From NCBI GenBank assembly GCA_947683625.1, contig CANTUR010000195.1:1426001-1490000 (forward strand): a DNA stretch of 64,000 nt, written 5' to 3'. Below are positions 11,231-22,996 of the stretch, piece after piece. Source of the DNA: Mallotus nudiflorus (taxonomy: Eukaryota; Streptophyta; Magnoliopsida; Malpighiales; Euphorbiaceae). Each line of letters opens with the position of its first letter. The stretch's first letter is position 1. Under the pieces are notes generated by a model. The model worked only from the letters and a program-made list of their open reading frames with translations, had not been told where the DNA came from and made no database searches. Made by a program: the position numbers and the translations under genes.

Positions 11231-11560
11231 GAGATTAAGGAAATACTTAGTACCTTGATACCGGTGCAAGCAACCATATGTGTGAAAAAAAAGAAGTATA
11301 TTCATGAAACTCAATGAATGTTTCCTTTGGTGATGATTCAGAAGTATTAGTAAAAGGAAGAGGTAACATCCTTATTCATGCTAAAAATGGTAGTCATCAA
11401 TTAATTTTCAATTTCTATCATGTGCCTAATATGACATGCAACATTTTGAGTATGAGTTAACTCCTAGAAAAAGGCTACGATTTTTACATAAAAGATTATA
11501 GTCTTTTTATAAAAATGGCAAAAGATATTTAATAGCCATAGTAAAAATGTCAAAGAATAA
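11230..11560 (+). pseudogene. C1 aspartic protease
   Basis: YLDTGASNHMC at about 11256-11288 is the copia protease active site, with the D-T-G triad intact. It is followed by GRGNI, HVPNMTCNILSM and LLEKGYDFYIKDY, the usual bridge to integrase. The frame is interrupted by stops. Confidence 0.85.
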
Positions 11561-11609
11561 ACTGTTTCTTTTAAATATTCAAAACCATGTTGTAAAGTGT
11601 TTAAAAGTT

Positions 11610-12480
11610 TGTTACAAATATGCATCATGGTTATGACATCTACGATTTGGGCACCTCAACTTTGGAAGCTTGGAACTATTATCAAAGAAGAGAATGGTAA
11701 GCAGAATACCTTGCATTAAACATCCATATTAGTTTTATGAATGGTGTTTACTTGGAAAGCAGTTCATAAATAGTTTTTGCAAGGATTCATACTTAAGAGC
11801 CAAAAAGCCTTTAGAACTCATTCATGCTGATGTGTATGGACCAATTAGTCTAAGCTCTATTAGTAAAAATAACTATTTCCTTCTTTTCATTAATGATTTT
11901 TCAAGAAAAACTTGGGCATATTTCTTGAAGCAAAAATCAAAAGTCTTTGAAGCATTTAAGGCATTTAAAACTATTTTGGAGAATAAGAGTGGTCGAAAGA
12001 TTAAAGCATTAAGATCATATTGAGAGGAGAATTCACTTCAAAGGAATTCTAAGAATTTTGTGTAACAAATGAAATTCGACATTTTCTCATTGTTCTGAGA
12101 TCTCCACAATAAAATGGCATTGCAGAAAGAAAAAATAGAACTATCCTTTATATGGCACGAAGCATGCTCAAAAGCAAACATTTGCCCAAAGAATTTTCGG
12201 TTGAAGTAATAGCTATAATAGTCTACTTGTCTAACCAATCTCCAATAAGAAGTGTTTGGGCAAAGGCATTATAAGAAGCCTAGAATGGAAGAAAGCTTGA
12301 ATTTTCTCATCTCAGAGTATTTAGAAGTGTAGCTTATGTTCATGTACCAGATGAAAGAAGAACCAAGCTTAATGACAAAAGTGAAAGATACATCTTCATT
12401 GGCTATTATACTCACTAAAAAGGGTACAAACTATATAATCAAAATAGTAAAAAGTTTATGATTGGCCGAGATTAGTAAAT
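11610..12480 (+). pseudogene. C1 integrase (GAG-pre-integrase and rve core)
   Basis: HLRFGHLNFGSLELLSKK near 11640 is the GAG-pre-integrase zinc region (H..GH). The rve core follows at 11820-12030: LELIHADVYGPIS supplies the first catalytic Asp, and NYFLLFINDFSRKTWAYFLK is the typical block. A degenerate NGIAERKNR-like block lies near 12115-12150. Multiple stops are present. Confidence 0.85.
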
Positions 12481-12769
12481 AGTAAAAAGTTTGACGAAGA
12501 AGGTGAATGGGACTTTAACTCTTCCATAGATGAATTCAACTTCTTTCCTTAGTTTTATGAAATAGAGCAAACACTAGTGGAGCAACTAGGTGAACCTCAG
12601 TAAAAGCACACAACACCACCTGTTTCACCAATGCAAAGTGATGAAGGAAATTCACCACTATTTTCTTGGTTGAAAAAAATAAAGAATGCACATGAAGTCT
12701 TGAAGATCTCTATGAAGTGATTAATCGACTGGAGAATCTCACTCTTTTTATCTTTTTGCTAATTATGTA

Positions 12770-13662
12770 CCAGTGAACTTCTAAGAAGCTGCACAAGACC
12801 AAAAATGGAGAAATGCAATGGTTGATCAAGTTCAAGCCATTGAAAAGAATGACACATGGGAACTTATTGCTCTTCCAAAGGGACACAAGCCAATTGGTGC
12901 AAAATGGGTCTACAAAACAAAGAAGAATGCTAAAGGAGAGGTTGAAAAGAATAAAGCAAAGCTAGTTTCTAAAGGCTACAGTCAGAAGCTAGAATTGACT
13001 ATGATGTGGTATTTCCTCTTATTGCACACTTAAAAAGTGTGAGACTGATTATTTCTTTAGCAGCTTAAAATAGGTGGAAGATTCATCAAAAGGATGTAAA
13101 GTCTACTTTCCTAAATAGAGTTCTTAAAGTGGAAGTCTACATTTAACAACCACCAGGATGTGAAGTCAAAGGATAAGAATCCAAGGTTCTTAGGTTAAAG
13201 AAGGCTCTCTATGGGTCGAAGCAAGCGCCAAGAGCATGGAACAGTCGAATTGATAAGTACTTCCAAAAGAATGGTTTTACCAACTGTCCCTATGAGCATG
13301 CACACTATTTCAAAATCAAAGATGGAGATGTTTTTATCATTTGCTTGTACATGGATGACTTAATCTTCATCGAAAATAATCTAAAAATGTTTGAATATTT
13401 TAAGAAGGTAATGGAAAAAGAGTTTGAGATGACGGATATTGGATTAATGGCATACTACCTTAGAATTGAAATCAAGCAAAAGAAAGATGGGATCTTTATC
13501 TCACAAGAAAGTTACATAAAGGAGATCCTAAAGAAATTCAAGATGGATGATTACAACCTAATAAACACACCGATGGAGTGCAAAATCAAGTTATTCAAAG
13601 ATGATGAAGCAAAAAAGGTTGATCCAACACTTTTTAAGAGTCTAGTTGGATATTTGCAATAG
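12770..13662 (+). pseudogene. C1 reverse transcriptase (RVT_2)
   Basis: The frame at 12818-13033 reads MVDQVQAIEKNDTWELIALP, then IGAKWVYKTKKNAKGEVEK and KAKLVSKGYSQ, the hallmark start of copia RT. After a broken stretch, 13345-13662 reads LYMDDLIFI with the YMDD-type catalytic box, EMTDIGLMAYYLRIEI and GIFISQESYIKEILKKFKM. Stops and a shift near 13030 inactivate it. Only a short stop interrupts it before RNase H. Confidence 0.92.
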
Positions 13663-14245
13663 TTAACTTGTACAAGGTCCGACATTCTCTACGGAATAGG
13701 ATTTGTGAGTCATTATATAAAGACTCCAATAACCACTCATTTCAAGGCTGCAAAGAGAATTCTTCACTACCTGAAAGGTACAATAGATTTTCGCTTATAT
13801 TATTTAATTTTTTATGATTACAAGCTCGTTGGATATAGTGACAGTGATTGGGCCATAGATAGCAATGATAAAAAAATCACAACTGGTTTTCTGTTTTTCC
13901 TAGTAGACACTGCTTTCACTTGGATGTCAAAGAAGCAACCAATTGTCACTCTCTCAACATGTGAAGCTGAGTAAGTTGCTGCTACAATGTGTGTTAGTCA
14001 TGCAATTTGGCTCTGAAATTTGTTAAAAGAATTGAATATACCATAAGTAGAACCAACAGAGATTTGTGTCAACAGTAAGTCAGTAATAGCTTAAGCCAAG
14101 AATCCAGTGTATCATGATTAAAGCAAACACATCAATAATCAATATCATTACATAAGAGAATGCATTACGAAGCAAGATGTGAAATTAGAATATATGAAGT
14201 CTCAATATCAAATTGTAGATATCTTCACCAAGCATTGAAGAATGA
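13663..14245 (+). pseudogene. C1 RNase H
   Basis: AAKRILHYLKGTIDF, VGYSDSDWAIDSNDKKITTG and SKKQPIVTLSTCEAE are the copia RNase H blocks, with the catalytic Asp (SDSDWA) and Glu (CEAE) visible. The frame stops right after CEAE and continues broken to FTKH-like sequence near 14235. Confidence 0.9.
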
Positions 14246-14290
14246 AGATTTTGTTAGATTGAGAAATACACTTGGCATTATAAAACAAGT

Positions 14291-14301
14291 TTAAGGGGGA
14301 G
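14291..14301 (+). other. C1 polypurine tract
   Basis: TTAAGGGGGAG directly before the 3' LTR; the plus-strand primer site for reverse transcription. Confidence 0.85.
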
Positions 14302-14677
14302 TATTGGATTATAAACTTGTTTTATCCCAATAAGTCTATTAGCCTAAACTCAATTTTTATAATTGTTTGACAACACCACAAATAAATGGTTGAAGAATAA
14401 TAAAGTTAGGTGCATGCAAGAACAATGAACGTGTGAGAAATTATTAGTTGATTAGTGGTTAGCGGGTGTGATTTGTAAGTGTATGGTTAGGATTTAATTG
14501 TATTTGTTTATTTGAATGGTTTAGATTGATTCTCTAGTAGTATAAATAAGGCCCCTTACAAAGAGGTGTATCAAAGAAAAAATAAAAAAGAAGAAGTGTA
14601 AGGTAGCAAAGCTTCTAAATGTGTAAGAGTGTTTAAGAGAGTTTAATAAAGATTGTTTAAGTGTTTAGTGTTTAACA
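14302..14677 (+). repeat. C1 3' LTR
   Basis: Starts TATTGGATTATAAACTTG (TG decayed) and ends GTGTTTAACA. It is collinear with the 5' LTR but has many substitutions and small indels, including a segment missing from the 5' LTR around 14480-14515 that is present in C2. It ends at the TSD CTGTT (14678-14682). Confidence 0.9.
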
Positions 14678-14682
14678 CTGTT

Positions 14683-15260
14683 TCCTTAAAACTTGGCTAT
14701 AAAGGAAAAAGATCTTACACTTACATAGTGATACACTCAACTCATAGCACGGTTATGATTTTTGTCTCATTTTAATCAAATTTTAGCTTGCATTGCTATG
14801 TGATTGCTTGACTCATTTTCAATTGTAAAATGGGTGGGAAATCATATAATCATCCTGTATCATTCTTTAGTTGAAATGCCAAATTAATTATATTAAAATA
14901 ATTTTTAAAAATAATTATATAAATAAAGAGTAATGATGGACATGACTACAAACGACCTCCATTATCATTAAAAATAAATTATTTTTTCAAACTGCAGTTA
15001 TGTCTCATTTGTTCAATAATACAAAAAAAAAAGTTATATAATAGTTGAAGAACACTAATTTTAATTGGAAAATTAATTAAATTGATAGAAGTTAAACACC
15101 TAAAAAGAATAAGGTGAACTCATCGTATTATAATTTAAACACCTAAACCTTATAACTAATTTATTTGCGTATATTTTATTATTATAATTTTTAATATGAG
15201 ATAGAAGCATTATAGTAATATGAAGATGCAATGGATGTTGCTACCAACTACATAGCATGA
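14683..15260. repeat. 5' flank of PP2C copy 1 (tandem-array unit)
   Basis: Resumes the flank cut by C1. The block starting GTGATACACTCAACTC at 14727 recurs at 20602 and 21197. No gene seen. Confidence 0.75.
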
Positions 15261-17475
15261 TTGGTTCGTCCATTTTCTTATAAATTTTAAAAAGTTTTCT
15301 TTTTAATTAGTTGTAATCATTTTATTTTCTCCAATTTTGTTGGTATAAACCTAAAATGTAATCATTTCATTCCATTTTTCTTTACTCTTATATTATTATC
15401 TAAAAAATAAAATAAAATAAAAAGAAAAATGATGAATATTATTTTGTACTTTAATTTAATTTTCAATTATATATTATTTTCAAAGACATATTATTAATTA
15501 AAAAAAATATTGTACATCCAACCATTTGGTGCAATAGGCTGGGTATAGGCAAGAATTTTCCAAAAAAAATAATTAAAATCCAAAGTGCCAACGTACAACA
15601 TTTTAGCATAGAGATTGTAAAATTGAAGAATTGACATAAAAACATCTCCCTTGACCAAAATTGAACGAAGTTAGAATTGACATATGATGCAAGAAGCCAA
15701 AGTTAATGCCATGGTCATTCACAGTTACAACGTCCATGTACCAAATCTCAGTCAATGAAAATCTCATCCACTTGGTTTGTGATGTAATAGTTTGGGTTTA
15801 TAAAAGAATGATGATGGGAATTGCGATATAAAATGAAAAGATGAATTTGATCTAATTCAATTTTGATTCAAGTTTGGATATGTGATGGGCAGCAAAGATG
15901 AAGTTTCAGAAGTGTAGTGGTGATGGAGATGGTATTCTAGTGATAATAGTAATGGTGTAAGTGATGTTTATCAACATAGTTTTTTTTTTCTTTTCATCAG
16001 TAGTGGTGGTGGTGGAGATTAAAGACAAAGATGGTGTAATTTTTAGTTTAATTTCAACACATCACATGCTTATAAGAGAGTTAAGGCACATACAGATCCA
16101 TCCTGACATGCCATGAGTTAAAGTGATTAAATAAATATGCAATTAGAGGTTAAAATACCTTACGCGGGATTAAAATAAAGAGATGTGTAATATATAAATT
16201 AAATATTTTATATTCGATAAATAAAATAAAATAAGTGATTTTGTATTGTGATATACCTTATAGTAATATCAATTTAATTTATAAATGATGATTGCTATAT
16301 ATTAGTAATTCAAAAAATTTAGTATAATAATATGACCATTGGATAAATTCCTTGTTGCTCAAAACTTGAACAATTTCATGTAAAATGATCCATTACTTTT
16401 TCCTGCACATTCAAGTCATTTCTTTTTGCCAAAAAATGGATCAACTCATTATGTCAAACTTGAAGGACTTATAGGTTGTAATTTATTTATTTATTATTTT
16501 TGTAAGTAGTAAAATAATTTTAAAATATTATATTATAAATTGTTACTACTAACGACACACTATTTATATGGTTGCTAGTGACACAAACAATTGTCCTTTT
16601 GCCCATCACATAATATTATCACATTATTAGACTAAATTATTTGAATTAATAATATATAGTAATCACCATTCATAAATTGCAAACAAAAAACTATTTGAAA
16701 GACAACAAAATAAAAGAAAACACATTTTAATTATCAAAGAATCAAATGATTGATGATTCTATTAAATTAATCTTTACATCTATCAAGGTTTATGATATAG
16801 TTGGTGTGAGTATGCATGAAGCTTCTTTTATAGCGATTAAAGCTTGTAGTTAAGTCCAATCAACATAATTAGAAGTGCAACATAACACAATCAAACAAAT
16901 AAGCAGGATTTCATTTAGACTTATTACGAGAGAATCAATGACAACAAAACTAATTTGAACTGCTTAATTAGTAGCAAAATTGAGCAAAGAGCTGGACAAT
17001 TTCAAACATAAAAAATATTTGATTTGTTGAGAAACCAGTTCAACCATTAATGGAAGCTTAAAAAAAGACTACATTAATATAATAATAGCTATAGGAAGAG
17101 TTGGGTTTGCCTTTTTTGTATTAACATTTGACAAAACCCTCACAAGAACAGGCTATTTACCATTTTAGGGGAAAAATAATTTTATTTCCCAAATTATGGT
17201 GGTTTTGAACTTATTTCCATTTTATGGTACTTCAATTTTTTTATTGAAAAACACAAAATGCTACTTGTAGTAGCGTTTTGCTACTATTCACACACAAAAC
17301 GCTACTTCATGAAGTAGCATTTTACTACTGTTCACATAGAAAACACTGCTTAATGAAGTAGTTATAAGACAAGTTGGGTCTGCCTTTTCTGTATTAACAT
17401 TTGACAAAAACCTCACAAGAACATAAATGTCTATTCAAATTTAACTATCTACCTAATTAACATCGTGAGCATGTC
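15261..17475. repeat. Tandem-array unit 2: 3' flank only, PP2C CDS lost
   Basis: Homologous to 18420-19480 and 23530-25245: shared blocks include AACGTACAACATTTTAGC (15590), GCCCATCACATAATATTATC (16600) and TTGGTGTGAG.ATGCATGAAG (16800). These form the 3' flank of PP2C copies 3 and 4. At 17460-17475 the sequence reaches the position of the stop codon and then switches to unrelated DNA, so the CDS of this unit is deleted. The stretch ~15745-16478 is absent from the other units. No genes seen. Confidence 0.75.
17099..17423. repeat. Direct 52-bp duplication flanking a palindrome-rich 221-bp insert
   Basis: 17099-17150 and 17372-17423 are near-identical (AGTTGGGTTTGCC...CACAAGAACA) and occur once in the other units (19370-19422). 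Between them, 17151-17371 holds TAGTAGCGTTTTGCTACTAT and ACTTCATGAAGTAGC palindromes. It could be a MITE captured by unequal repair. Confidence 0.7.
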
Positions 17476-17647
17476 TATTTTGAGTTTCTTGCTTTCTAGG
17501 TTTTGCTTCTTCTTTTTTTTTACCGAATTCCAATATGGTTAATGTCAATCAGAATATGATTTTTCTTAATGTATGCATTAACATTATGCATTTGGGATTT
17601 TGGTACATTGAGAGGAAGATAATCTGGATCATAATTGTATCTGAAAT

Positions 17648-17932
17648 GAAAGGAGAACTTGGGATTCTTCTCTACAGCCAAGTGTGTGAAATTGAGCTTT
17701 AAATTGCTATATTACACTCAATGGGGTCAGAGCTTGGTTGTATGTGGTTATGAATCAATCCTAGGTTCTTGGAGTGTGAAGAAAGGGTTGCTATAAAATC
17801 TTGTTCATGAGGGTGAGGAGCTTATATGGTATGGAACTATAACAGTTCCGATCGAATTTAGTTGTGAGTATAGTTATTATGTGTGGATGATGAGAAAATT
17901 ATTATCATATGGAAAATGGGGGAGAAATGTTG
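17648..17932 (+). pseudogene. DPE2: DPE2 N-terminal fragment (first CBM20 starch-binding domain)
   Basis: The plus strand reads ENLGFFSTAKCVKLSFKL, YYTQWGQSLVVCG, ILGSWSVKKGLL, NLVHEGEELIWYGTI and VPIEFSCEYSYYV. After a one-base deletion it continues VDDEKIIIIWKMG. This is the start of 4-alpha-glucanotransferase DPE2, the cytosolic enzyme that processes maltose from starch, covering its first carbohydrate-binding CBM20 module; the full protein is about 950 residues. One in-frame stop and one frameshift are visible. It lies next to MULE-like inverted-repeat DNA, which suggests capture by a transposon. No catalytic domain is present. Confidence 0.82.
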
Positions 17933-18117
17933 AACTTTCTAATTTTGTATGGGTGGAATACGCAAAAATGTTGCACTTTATGTTTGTTTTCTTCATTTAT
18001 TTTGTTTTGGATTTGTTCATTCATTCTTTTCCTTTCCTTGTTGGTTCTTGATAGATAGATTGAAACATATCAATGGTACATAATGACAGTTTTGATGTTA
18101 TTTATTGATAGAAATTA

Positions 18118-18398
18118 AAGAACGGTTTTGATGTTTTTTTTATGTTATTTATTAACAGAGATTGAAAAAGAGGAAGAAGAAGACGAAGAGGGAGAAGGAG
18201 GAGGAGCCAAGCACGTGGCTCCTTGATGGGTGATGTGGCAATTACAAGGGCCACTAACAGTAATTTAACTCCTCTGTTAAAGAGGGGGGCATAAAATCAA
18301 TAAAACTAGATTTTTAGTATAATTGAGTTAAAAATTAATTTAGGGGCATATGTGAGCTTGTGGGTATACTTTAGGGGAAAAAAATGCACTTTATCCCT
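18118..18398. repeat. MULE-like terminal inverted repeat, right end
   Basis: An inverted, diverged copy of 21688-21945. Matching blocks include GGGGCATATGTGAGC against GCTCACATATGCCCC, and AACAGTAATTTAACTCCTCTG against CAGAGGTGTTAAATCACTG. The outer end faces right: ...AAAAATGCACTTTATCC. Long (200-280 bp) inverted repeats of this kind fit Mutator-like elements. Confidence 0.7.
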
Positions 18399-18403
18399 TA
18401 ATG

Positions 18404-19484
18404 GGAATGCAGATGCAATGTATTTTGCTATGAGCAACACAGCAAGATTGGTTCACCTATTTTCTTTTAAATTTTTAAACCTTTTCTCCCATTTTATCAG
18501 CATAAACTTAAAATCTAACCATTTCATTCCATTTTTTCTTTGTTCTTATATTATTATCTATAAAATAATAAAAAATGAATACTATCTTGTACTTTAATTC
18601 AATTTTTAGTTATTTTTTATTTTCAAAGATATATTATCCATAAAAAAATTATTAAAATTTAAAGTCTCAACGTACAACATTTTAGCTTAGAGATTGCAAA
18701 ATTGTAGAATTGACACAAAAACAGATGTTTTTGTGTCAATTCTACAAAATTGCAAGAAGTTAAAATTGACATATGACACAAGAAGCCAAAGTCAATTACA
18801 TGGTCATTCACAGTTACAATGTTAATTTATTTATTTATTATTTATAATTATTAAAATAATTTAAAAATATTATATTAAAAACTATTATTACCATCAACAC
18901 ACTATTCATATGGCTGTTAGTGACATAAACAACTATCCTTTTGCCCATCACATAATATTATCACATTATTAGACCAAATTTTTTGAATTAAATATATATA
19001 TATATATATAGTAAAAACCATGTCAAAGACAACAAAATCCAAGAAAACTCATTTTAATTATCTAAGAGATGGGATCAAAGAATCAAATGATCAATGATTC
19101 TATTTAGTTAATCTTTACATCTATCAAGATTTATGATATAGTTGGTGTGAGCTTGCATGAAGCTTCTTTCATGGCTATTAAAGCTTGCAGTTCTAATCGA
19201 CATAAATGATCAGGATTGCATTTAGACTGATTACGAGAGATTCCATGACAAACAACAGAGCTAATTTGAACAGCTTAATTAGTAGCAAAATTGATTTGTT
19301 GAAAACCCAGTTCAACCATTAATTGAAGCTTAAAAAAAGGCTACATTAATATAATAATAGTTACAGGAAGAGTTGGGTTTGCCTTTTCTGTATTAACATT
19401 TGACAAAACCCTCACAAGAACATTAATGTCTATTCAAATTTTACTATCTACCCACTTCTGAAAAAATTAACATTAGGAGCATGT
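18404..19484. repeat. Tandem-array unit 3, 3' flank of PP2C copy 3
   Basis: Collinear with 15261-17475 and 23530-25245 with a few indels. It contains a perfect hairpin (18704-18745) and a short TA run (~18993-19011). No gene apart from the PP2C that follows on the minus strand. Confidence 0.75.
18704..18745. repeat. Perfect 20-bp hairpin with 2-nt loop
   Basis: GTAGAATTGACACAAAAACA, spacer GA, then its exact reverse complement. Unit 4 (23774) has only the left arm followed by TCTCCC, so an inverted duplication arose in this unit only. Confidence 0.95.
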
Positions 19485-20317
19485 CTATTGCTGTGATTCA
19501 ATCATGGCAACGATCACCGTAATATCATCATACTTGCCACCTTCATGCTTGTACCCGGCCCTCTCAGCGGCTGCACCAAACGGAGAGAAGTACTCATCAT
19601 CAACAGCGCTAAACAGTGAATTCTCTGCGATCGTCCAAGCCAGCAATTCAGGCTCCATCTCCGTCTGATCAAAGATTTCAACAACTTCGAATGGAAACAT
19701 ATTATCAAGCCACCCATCTGTGCCTGCAACGACAATGTCTCCAGCTTTCACTTCCACCTTATCCTCATAAGCCAAATCTGGTGAATCACGCGTTATCCCC
19801 AGCTGATACGGACAATTGAAACCGCGCTGTTGCACCGGCGATTTGTACAATAACTTCCTGTCTCTGAAGACCATGAACCCACTGTCGCCGACCTTTACAA
19901 ACTTCAAGAAATTTTCATCGGTGAAAGTTATAATGCAAGCAGTAGACGATCCCTTTGAAAAAGTGTTGAGATAAGCTTCTTCCAGGACTCGTCAATCCCT
20001 TTAGCCTCTTTGCTTAAAACCGCCATGCAATTGTTCATGAGCTCTCTTGCGTATTTTCCAGCGTCGATCACTTTCTTGACCCAACCGCCGACTCCATCAG
20101 CGACACCGATCGTGTTCTTTTCTTTGGAAACGAAGTGGGCGTCTTCTCCTAGTGGTTTGTCTGCGTTATCTTTAGGCAAGTAAAAAGATCCGAGGTTCAT
20201 CTTCAATCTTGGGACGTTGATATGATGACGATGGTGGTACTGAAGAAGACTAGTATCATTGTAACATGTAGCGAAAGTAGTAACAGAAGAGGGTGTGCAA
20301 TTGTGGAGGATGGACAT
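19485..20317 (-). pseudogene. PP2C-type protein phosphatase (PP2C 55/80-like) copy 3, one frameshift
   Basis: A single-exon gene from ATG at 20317 to TAG at 19485. The N-terminal half reads GEDAHFVSKEKNTIGVADGVGGW, with the first metal-binding acids (ED and DGVGG), then YARELMNNCMAVL. The C-terminal half reads VGDSGFMVFRD, SPVQQRGFNCPYQLGI, DIVVAGTDGWLDNMFPFEVV and GGKYDDITVIVAM, with the GTDG and DD metal ligands of the PPM fold. These are serine/threonine phosphatases, often in plastids or mitochondria. The only lesion I find is a net 10-bp deletion near 19990, by comparison with copy 4 (CGTCCTGGATTAACGAACCC against CGTCAATCCC). It shifts the frame between the halves. Without it the protein would be about 280 residues. 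Much less decayed than its surroundings. Confidence 0.88.
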
Positions 20318-21687
20318 GGTTATGGTAAGTGTTGGTCCGGTAGGATAAGAACTTAGGTTTTTTGCTTAGTGAGGTTTTGATAAAGAAAGGCTTTGAAAAT
20401 CGGAAAGAGAGAATGAAATTGAAGTGAAGTGTGGGCGATGGTATCTTACTGAGAGGTTTTAGCGAGCTTTTGAGAAAGGAAGGTTTTGAGAAAGGAAGGT
20501 TTTGAAAATAGGAAAGAATTCAAGAGAATTGAAGTGTTTATTGATTATCTGTTTTCTTAAAACTTGGCGATCAAGGAAAACGAACTTACACTGACAGAGT
20601 GATACACTCAAATCCTAGAGCAGTTCGGATTTTTAAAATGGGTCATTTTAATCAAATTTCAGGTGCATTGGGTGGGAAATTATATAATGTCATGTATCAT
20701 TCTTTAGTTGGAATGCTGAATTAGTTATATTAAAAACAATTAGAAAAATAATTATATAAATAAAGAGTAATGATGGACACGACTACTAGCGAGTAGTGAT
20801 CTTCATTATTACTAAAAATAAATTATGTTGCCAAACTATGGTTATATCTCATTTGTACAAAAAGTTATATAATAGTCAAAGAACACTCATTTTAATTGGA
20901 CAATTAATTAAATTAATAAAATCTAAATACCTAAAAAGAATTAAGTGAACTCGTCGTGCCATAATTTAAATACCTATAGTTTATAACTTATTTATTTATT
21001 TATATTCTATTTTAGAATAACCTATATTTTCTACCATACTTTTATTTTTTTCTGGATTTTTCCCTTGCACTTTAATTTGCATGGTTGAGTCCCTATCTTT
21101 TTATTTCTCAATACATTAAGCCTTTATTTCTCACAAATGCATAGGAAATGTACTTAATACCCTTCAAAAAACACTCATCAATATCAATTATTGATCAGTG
21201 ATACACTCAACTCCTAGCACAGTTTGGATTTTTAAAATGGGTCATTTTAATCAAATTTAAGGCTTGCATTCCTATGTGATTATTTGATTCATTTTCAACA
21301 ATAAAATGGGTCAGAAATTATATAATCGTCCTGTATCATTCTTTAGTTGGAATACTGAAATAGTTATCTTAAAATAATTAGAAAAATAATTATTTAAATA
21401 AAGAGTAATGATGGACATGACAGCTAGCGAGTAGCGACCTCCATTATCACAAAAAATAAATTTTTTTGTCAAACTATGGTTATATCTCATTTGTACAAAA
21501 AGTTATATAATAGTCAAAAGAAGACTCACTTTAAGTGGACAATTAATTAAATTAATAAAATATAAATACCTAAAAGGAATCAAGTGAACTCGTCGTGCCA
21601 TCATTTAAACACCTATTGTTTATAATTAATTTATTTTATATTCCATTTTTATAATTTTTTATATGAGATAGAAGCATTAATGTAGTA
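20318..21687. repeat. 5' flank of PP2C copy 3 with internal direct duplication
   Basis: The ~400-bp block 20602-21010 is repeated at 21197-21645 (both begin GTGATACACTCAA and contain TAATGATGGACA and AACTCGTCGTGCCAT). About 180 bp of other sequence, 21015-21195, separates them. Unit 1 has a single block at 14727. No coding capacity. Confidence 0.8.
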
Positions 21688-21945
21688 TTGAGATAAGGTA
21701 CATTTTTGCTTCTAAAGTATATTGATCAGCTCACATATGCCCCTAAACTAATTTTTGGCTTAATTATACTCAAAAATTAAGTTTTATTGATTTTTATGCC
21801 CCTCTCTTTAACAGAGGTGTTAAATCACTGTTAGTGGTCGTTGTAATTGCCACTTCACCCCATCAAGGAGCCACCTACTCCGTTCCTCCTCTTTTCTTCT
21901 TCTTCTTCAATCAGTGTCAATAAATAACATCATAAAAAAAAACCC
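21688..21945. repeat. MULE-like terminal inverted repeat, left end
   Basis: Pairs with 18118-18398. The outer end is GATAAGGTACATTTTTGC. The flank TTAATGTAGTATTGA resembles TTAATGGGAATGCAGA at the other end (18399-18414), consistent with a diverged target duplication. Confidence 0.65.
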
Positions 21946-22000
21946 ACAAACCCACATATCAAATAAAAAAGGCAAATAAAGGAAGCTTCAATATCACTAG

Positions 22001-22699
<699 letters not shown>

Positions 22700-22707
22700 A
22701 TCACCAG

Positions 22708-22996
22708 TAGTAGTTGACACTTTGCTACCTCATCAATCATTTTCTTTATCAATAAACGACTTCCTAAAAAAAACCAACATTAGAAAATAAACCCAAACAC
22801 CTTCTTCTTAATTAATTTATTTTTCCTTTTCCTCTTAACAAACCAAGATCAAGAAGAAAGTTTCTATCAAAACTATTGGCATTGTTGGCGAGAGTAAGTT
22901 CAAGATCATCATCAAAATATATATCTATCAACGGCAGATCAATAGAGAATCCATCAAGTCTCCGCCGATCATAATGTGGAGGCACTACAGACACCT
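22708..22996. other. Unassigned MULE interior or captured DNA
   Basis: Follows the hAT element. A short minus-strand frame (22812-22994; RRRLDGFSIDLPLIDIYFDD) looks gene-derived in composition, but I do not recognise it. It may be a third captured fragment. Confidence 0.35.

Larger units (their letters stand above)
9506..14677 (+). mobile_element. C1: full-length decayed Ty1/copia retrotransposon
   Basis: 5172 bp with two ~375-bp LTRs, a Met-tRNA-type primer site, gag, protease, integrase, RT and RNase H in the Ty1/copia order (integrase before RT), a polypurine tract and a 5-bp TSD. All domains are recognisable but carry stop codons, so it cannot move by itself. It is inserted in the 5' flank of PP2C copy 1; the flank resumes at 14683. 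Confidence 0.93.

Noticed and set aside
18118..21945. One MULE carrying the PP2C gene between its TIRs
   Set aside because: The terminal motifs are at the inner edges of the inverted repeats, so the ends point the wrong way.
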